This document shows positions 61,299 through 64,000 of a stretch of 64,000 nt of DNA, piece by piece. Under the pieces are notes generated by a model. That model was not told where the DNA came from. It worked only from the letters and a program-made list of their open reading frames with translations, and did not search any database. Positions within the stretch are counted from its first letter, which is position 1; each line of letters starts with the position of its first letter. Both the position numbers and the translations under genes were made by a program. The stretch lies in the NCBI GenBank assembly GCA_948851665.1, contig CAQOWG010000004.1:8472-72471 (forward strand). Direction: 5' to 3'. This stretch comes from an uncultured Candidatus Saccharibacteria bacterium (GTDB taxonomy: Bacteria; Patescibacteriota; Saccharimonadia; Saccharimonadales; Saccharimonadaceae).

Positions 61299-63176
61299 CT
61301 AGCGCTTTTCACGTTTGCGCTTAATTGGGTCAAGCTGGCGCTTCCTGAGGCGCAGGGATTTTGGTGTGACTTCGAGGAGCTCGTCGTCGAGCAAGAAATC
61401 AATACATTGCTCAAGCGAATATTGCGTATATGGAGTGAGTTGGATAGCGCCATCAGAAGCGTGGGTGCGCATGTTGGTAAGCTGTTTTTCGCGGCAAATA
61501 TTAAGGTCGACGTCTTCTTTTTTGTTGGAAAGACCGACAATCATGCCTTGATATACCGGAACACCGGGCGGGATAAAGAGAGTGCCTCGGGCCTGGGCAG
61601 CGTCAAGAGCATAGGCAGTGGAGGTGCCAGCTTCAAAAGAGATAAGGGCGCCGTTACGTTCGGGTTGGTATTTCCCTTCTACTGGGGCGTAGCCGAGCGG
61701 GAGCGAAGACATAATTGCGGTGCCTTTGGTGGCAGTGAGAAGATTATTGCGCAAACCAATAAGGGCGGCAGTAGTGATTTTGTAGACGAAGCGGGTGGAG
61801 CCGGTGGAAAGAATTTCCTGGGAAAGTAATTCGGCGCGGCGGATGCCAAGTTCCTGAGAGACGGCGCCGACAAATTCCGGCTCGACCTCGATGGTTAGCT
61901 CCTCGACTGGCTCGTGCTTTTTGCCATCAATGATTTTATAAACGACTTCAGGGCGGCCAGTTTCGAGTTCGTAGCCCTCGCGGCGCATGGTTTCGATAAG
62001 GACAGAAAGATGCAGCTCACCGCGACCGGAAACTTTATAGCCAAGACCATCGGGCACAATTTTAAGAGCAATATTGGTTTCCAGTTCGCGTTCAAGACGC
62101 TCGGCAATTTGGCGCGAAGTGGTGAATTCACCCTCCTGGCCCTTGAGGGGAGAGGTGTTGGGGCCGATATAGATGCTAAGGGTGGGTGGCTCAAGTTCGA
62201 TAGTGGGGAGGGCTTCAGGATGATCGCCGGCAGCAATGGTGTCGCCGATGTTGGCGCTTGATAGACCGGTAAGGGCGATAATATCGCCAGCAGTGGCGGA
62301 ATCGGTTTCTTCTTTACCAAGACCGCGATAGGTGAAGATTTTGTCGATTTTGCCTTTTGTGACGGTAATCGAGCCTTCTTCGGACCGCTCCGGGGCGCTG
62401 GCCCGAGTCTTATGTCCTTCAGAAGGCTCACTTGCCGTCTCAGATCGCAAGATTGACACATTTTCACCTTTTTTGAGGGTACCACGGACGAGTTTGCCGA
62501 TGCAATATTTGCCAAGATAACTATCAGAGGCGAGGGCAGCGACCAGGAGCTGGGCGCCTTTCTCGGCAGCGGGATCAATTTTCGGGGCGGGGATGTCATT
62601 GATAATGGACTCAAAGATCACAGCGAGGTCGCCGTCGAGGTTGGTAGTTTTGCCAGCCTTGCCGTCGCGAGCGATAGCATAATAAATCGGGTAGTTCAGC
62701 TGGGATTCATCAGAGGCAAGTTCGAGAAAGAGGTCGGCAATTTCGCTCTCGACTTCTTCAATACGAGCGGCGGGCTTGTCGATTTTATTGATAACAACGA
62801 CAGGTTTCAGATGCAAAGCAAGGGCTTTTTGTAGCACGAATTTGGTCTGAGGCATCGGACCTTCCTGAGCGTCAACCACCAAAATAACGCCATCGGCCAT
62901 ATTGAGCGTGCGCTCGACTTCGCCGGAGAAGTCAGCATGGCCTGGGGTGTCGATGATATTGATCTTGTAATCTTTGTAGAAAATAGAGGTTTGTTTAGCG
63001 GTAATAGTAATGCCGCGTTCATGCTCTTGGTCCATAGAGTCCATAATGAGCGACTGCGACATCTCGGCTTGATTGTCACGAAAAACGTGAGATTGCTTCA
63101 AAAGACCGTCGACGAGGGTAGTTTTACCATGATCGACGTGAGCAATAATAGCGACATTGCGAATATTAAGCGTCAT
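61299..63176 (-). CDS. typA: TypA/BipA ribosome-associated GTPase
   Basis: The 625-residue translational GTPase has G1 IIAHVDHGKTTLVDGLL, G2 ERGITITAK, G3 IIDTPGHADFSGEVER, G4 VINKIDKPAAR, then domain II, the EF-G-like domains III and V, and the BipA C-terminal domain (ALDAAQARGTLFIPPG). It acts in ribosome assembly and stress adaptation. In domain II, residues about 250-269 (SEPSEGHKTRASAPERSEEG) come from a 59-bp palindromic element. The ATG lies nine bases after TACAAT, so the leader is at most a few bases. Confidence 0.95.
   Translation of the reverse strand: MTLNIRNVAIIAHVDHGKTTLVDGLLKQSHVFRDNQAEMSQSLIMDSMDQEHERGITITAKQTSIFYKDYKINIIDTPGHADFSGEVERTLNMADGVILVVDAQEGPMPQTKFVLQKALALHLKPVVVINKIDKPAARIEEVESEIADLFLELASDESQLNYPIYYAIARDGKAGKTTNLDGDLAVIFESIINDIPAPKIDPAAEKGAQLLVAALASDSYLGKYCIGKLVRGTLKKGENVSILRSETASEPSEGHKTRASAPERSEEGSITVTKGKIDKIFTYRGLGKEETDSATAGDIIALTGLSSANIGDTIAAGDHPEALPTIELEPPTLSIYIGPNTSPLKGQEGEFTTSRQIAERLERELETNIALKIVPDGLGYKVSGRGELHLSVLIETMRREGYELETGRPEVVYKIIDGKKHEPVEELTIEVEPEFVGAVSQELGIRRAELLSQEILSTGSTRFVYKITTAALIGLRNNLLTATKGTAIMSSLPLGYAPVEGKYQPERNGALISFEAGTSTAYALDAAQARGTLFIPPGVPVYQGMIVGLSNKKEDVDLNICREKQLTNMRTHASDGAIQLTPYTQYSLEQCIDFLLDDELLEVTPKSLRLRKRQLDPIKRKREKR
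62371..62429. repeat. Palindromic element, family 2, inside typA
   Basis: GAGCCTTCT (62371-62379) and AGAAGGCTC (62421-62429) are a perfect inverted pair. The core CGCTCCGGGGCGCTGG plus CCCGAGTCTTATG differs from the mnmA element by one deleted T, which puts the same DNA in a different reading frame here. Confidence 0.85.
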
Positions 63177-63239
63177 AACCCCTATATTGTAGCAGAACTC
63201 ACCAAAAAATGCAAATGTTGCAAGTTTTGGGCTTTTTGA

Positions 63240-63268
63240 TTGACTTTTTTGCTAATGTGTGATATAAT
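63240..63268 (+). promoter_or_regulatory. Promoter of the 63342 gene
   Basis: TTGACT (63240-63245) and TATAAT (63263-63268) are 17 bases apart, about 70 bases before the ATG. Confidence 0.8.
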
Positions 63269-63321
63269 GGTATTAGGTACTTGCTTCAAACTGAGGTTTT
63301 GGAGCTAATTTTTCCCGATAT

Positions 63322-63333
63322 GGGGGGGGGGGG
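63322..63333 (+). repeat. Run of 12 G in the ribosome-binding region of the 63342 gene
   Basis: Twelve G residues end eight bases before the ATG at 63342. The last G plus TG act as the Shine-Dalgarno. The first G also completes an upstream ATG (63320-63322), so an upstream mini-frame runs through the tract. Confidence 0.8.
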
Positions 63334-63341
63334 TGAAATAA

Positions 63342-63770
63342 ATGGGAGAAGTACGCACGATGTACGACTGGAGCGAGGCGGAAAAGGTGATCTACCAAGA
63401 TGAACGCCCGATTGGTGTTGTCGTGATGTGTGCCGACTTTAACACAAAGAACCGGTTCGTGTATAACACTTTGGAAAAGGTGTTTAGCACAATGATTTGC
63501 GTCTCGTCGGGTATCTGTTCGGTAGATAAACTGCAGCAAATCTTGGAATTTTCCAAGGTAGTTTGCGTTAGTTTGACGCCGACAGATTCTGGCGACCATG
63601 CCAAACGACATACTATCGTGACTATGTTGCGCGACGCTGGAGTACGAAAGGTGCACGGCGTGTATTTGCGGGTAGAGAACGCAGAATTCCCGGATACGAA
63701 ATTGGCAGTGACAGCCTTAGAGGCTGACCCGCCAACTGCGGATGGGCTGGACGGACTCACAATCTTGTAA
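63342..63770 (+). CDS. Unknown soluble protein behind a poly-G tract
   Basis: I do not recognise this 142-residue protein (MGEVRTMYDWSEAEKVIYQD...). It looks alpha/beta: PIGVVVMCADFNTKNRF, FSKVVCVSLTPTDSGDHA, MLRDAGVRKVHGVYLRV. A short Pro/Asp-rich tail follows. The start is set by the G-rich Shine-Dalgarno at 63322-63335. Because the tract is a slippery homopolymer at the ribosome-binding site, expression may vary between cells. A terminator follows at 63821. Confidence 0.7.
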   Translation: MGEVRTMYDWSEAEKVIYQDERPIGVVVMCADFNTKNRFVYNTLEKVFSTMICVSSGICSVDKLQQILEFSKVVCVSLTPTDSGDHAKRHTIVTMLRDAGVRKVHGVYLRVENAEFPDTKLAVTALEADPPTADGLDGLTIL

Positions 63771-63820
63771 AGGCTAGGTTTCCTAGCAATAGCGACCCGG
63801 TTTGGCAACTTAAACAAAAT

Positions 63821-63848
63821 CCCTGCCACTTGTGGCGGGGAGTTTTGT
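63821..63848 (+). terminator. Terminator of the 63342 gene
   Basis: CCC-T-GCCAC (63821-63829) pairs with GTGGC-GGG (63832-63839), followed by GAGTTTTGTT. Confidence 0.7.
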
Positions 63849-63952
63849 TATTTCTTCAAACAAAAATGGTGGTTCCGGGCGGACTTGTAGCGCGCGGTGG
63901 CGAAGGCCACCTCCGGCGACACTGCTCTATTTCTTCAAACAAAAATGGTGGT
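63849..63952. repeat. Two direct copies of a 25-bp repeat, period 79 bp
   Basis: TATTTCTTCAAACAAAAATG plus GTGGT occurs at 63849-63873 and 63928-63952. Between them is a GC-rich hairpin GGTGGC-GAAG-GCCACC (63897-63912). The plus strand after the first copy has an open frame to the window end; no gene is recognised. On the minus strand each copy reads ACCACCA followed by TTTTTG. Confidence 0.6.
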
Positions 63953-64000
63953 CCAGAAGGGACACTTCTTGAACCTGCCCCCATTGTAGCAAAACTCCTT

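Noticed and set aside
63890..63912. 16S rRNA fragment (GGTGGCGAAGGC)
   Set aside because: The similarity is limited to one short string and is explained by a local hairpin.
63849..64000. CRISPR array
   Set aside because: Only two copies, a 54-bp intervening hairpin-rich unit and no cas genes.
63880..64000. tRNA or tmRNA 3' ends (ACCACCA on the minus strand)
   Set aside because: Acceptor and T-stems could not be paired with any upstream sequence.

Overview
The window looks like part of a Candidate Phyla Radiation genome, most likely Candidatus Saccharibacteria (TM7). Supporting points are the short intergenic spaces, the reduced protein forms (a 656-residue alanyl-tRNA synthetase without its C-terminal domain), fused genes (RuvX-MltG, a zinc-hydrolase-like domain joined to RsmD), a CPR-type membrane protein with an N-terminal 'VALVPP' segment, and many small cell-envelope proteins. 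TGA is an ordinary stop here (for example at the end of folA), which argues against the recoded SR1/Gracilibacteria. Only one tRNA and no rRNA are present. The taxonomic call is inference from gene content.

Layout. 1-4.2 kb: a minus-strand operon nrdD-nrdG-folA-cysteine desulfurase behind a consensus promoter carrying two NrdR boxes. 4.3-12.3 kb: a secreted surface protein, an orphan FISUMP tail fragment, the RsmD fusion, recG, a small unknown gene, trmD, a candidate ncRNA and tRNA-Gly. 12.3-21.2 kb: an ABC/FtsX exporter operon, obg, a LysM-CHAP hydrolase, the RuvX-MltG fusion and a CPR membrane protein. 21.3-28.8 kb: an alpha/beta-hydrolase-like protein, a cytoplasmic histidine kinase and CheY-type regulator, a pseudouridine synthase, an FtsA-like ATPase and enolase. 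28.8-38 kb: a second FISUMP tail, a truncated FISUMP gene, dnaE, galU, small membrane proteins, an unknown gene with a structured leader, a 14-codon mini-gene and tuf. 38-50 kb: a racemase-like protein, a metallo-hydrolase broken by an amber codon, uvrB, a secreted HNH nuclease, a candidate ncRNA, rsmA, an Rpf/transglycosylase-like protein, an MFS-like transporter, uvrD/pcrA and alaS. 50-64 kb: AzgA-like purine permease, mnmA, a MucBP-type adhesin with an LPTAG-like sorting signal, a second cysteine desulfurase, tatD, typA and several small unknown genes.

Two expression styles stand out. About a dozen mostly housekeeping genes have TATAAT followed 6-7 bases later by ATG, so their mRNAs should be leaderless. 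Many accessory genes instead have a strong TTGAC-N17-TATAAT/TACAAT promoter, a leader of about 70-140 bases, often with hairpins, and a strong Shine-Dalgarno.

Two observations seem most novel. (1) Palindromic elements of 60-125 bp sit inside conserved protein genes (obg, a cysteine desulfurase, tatD, mnmA, typA, alaS). They share cores, have locus-specific inverted arms, occur in both orientations and in different reading frames, and stay translated. They resemble Rickettsia palindromic elements in behaviour. (2) Two start-less FISUMP (C-type-lectin-like) C-terminal cassettes differ almost only at codon positions 1 and 2 between constant ends. That is the pattern expected of variable regions of a diversity-generating retroelement; no reverse transcriptase or template is in the window.
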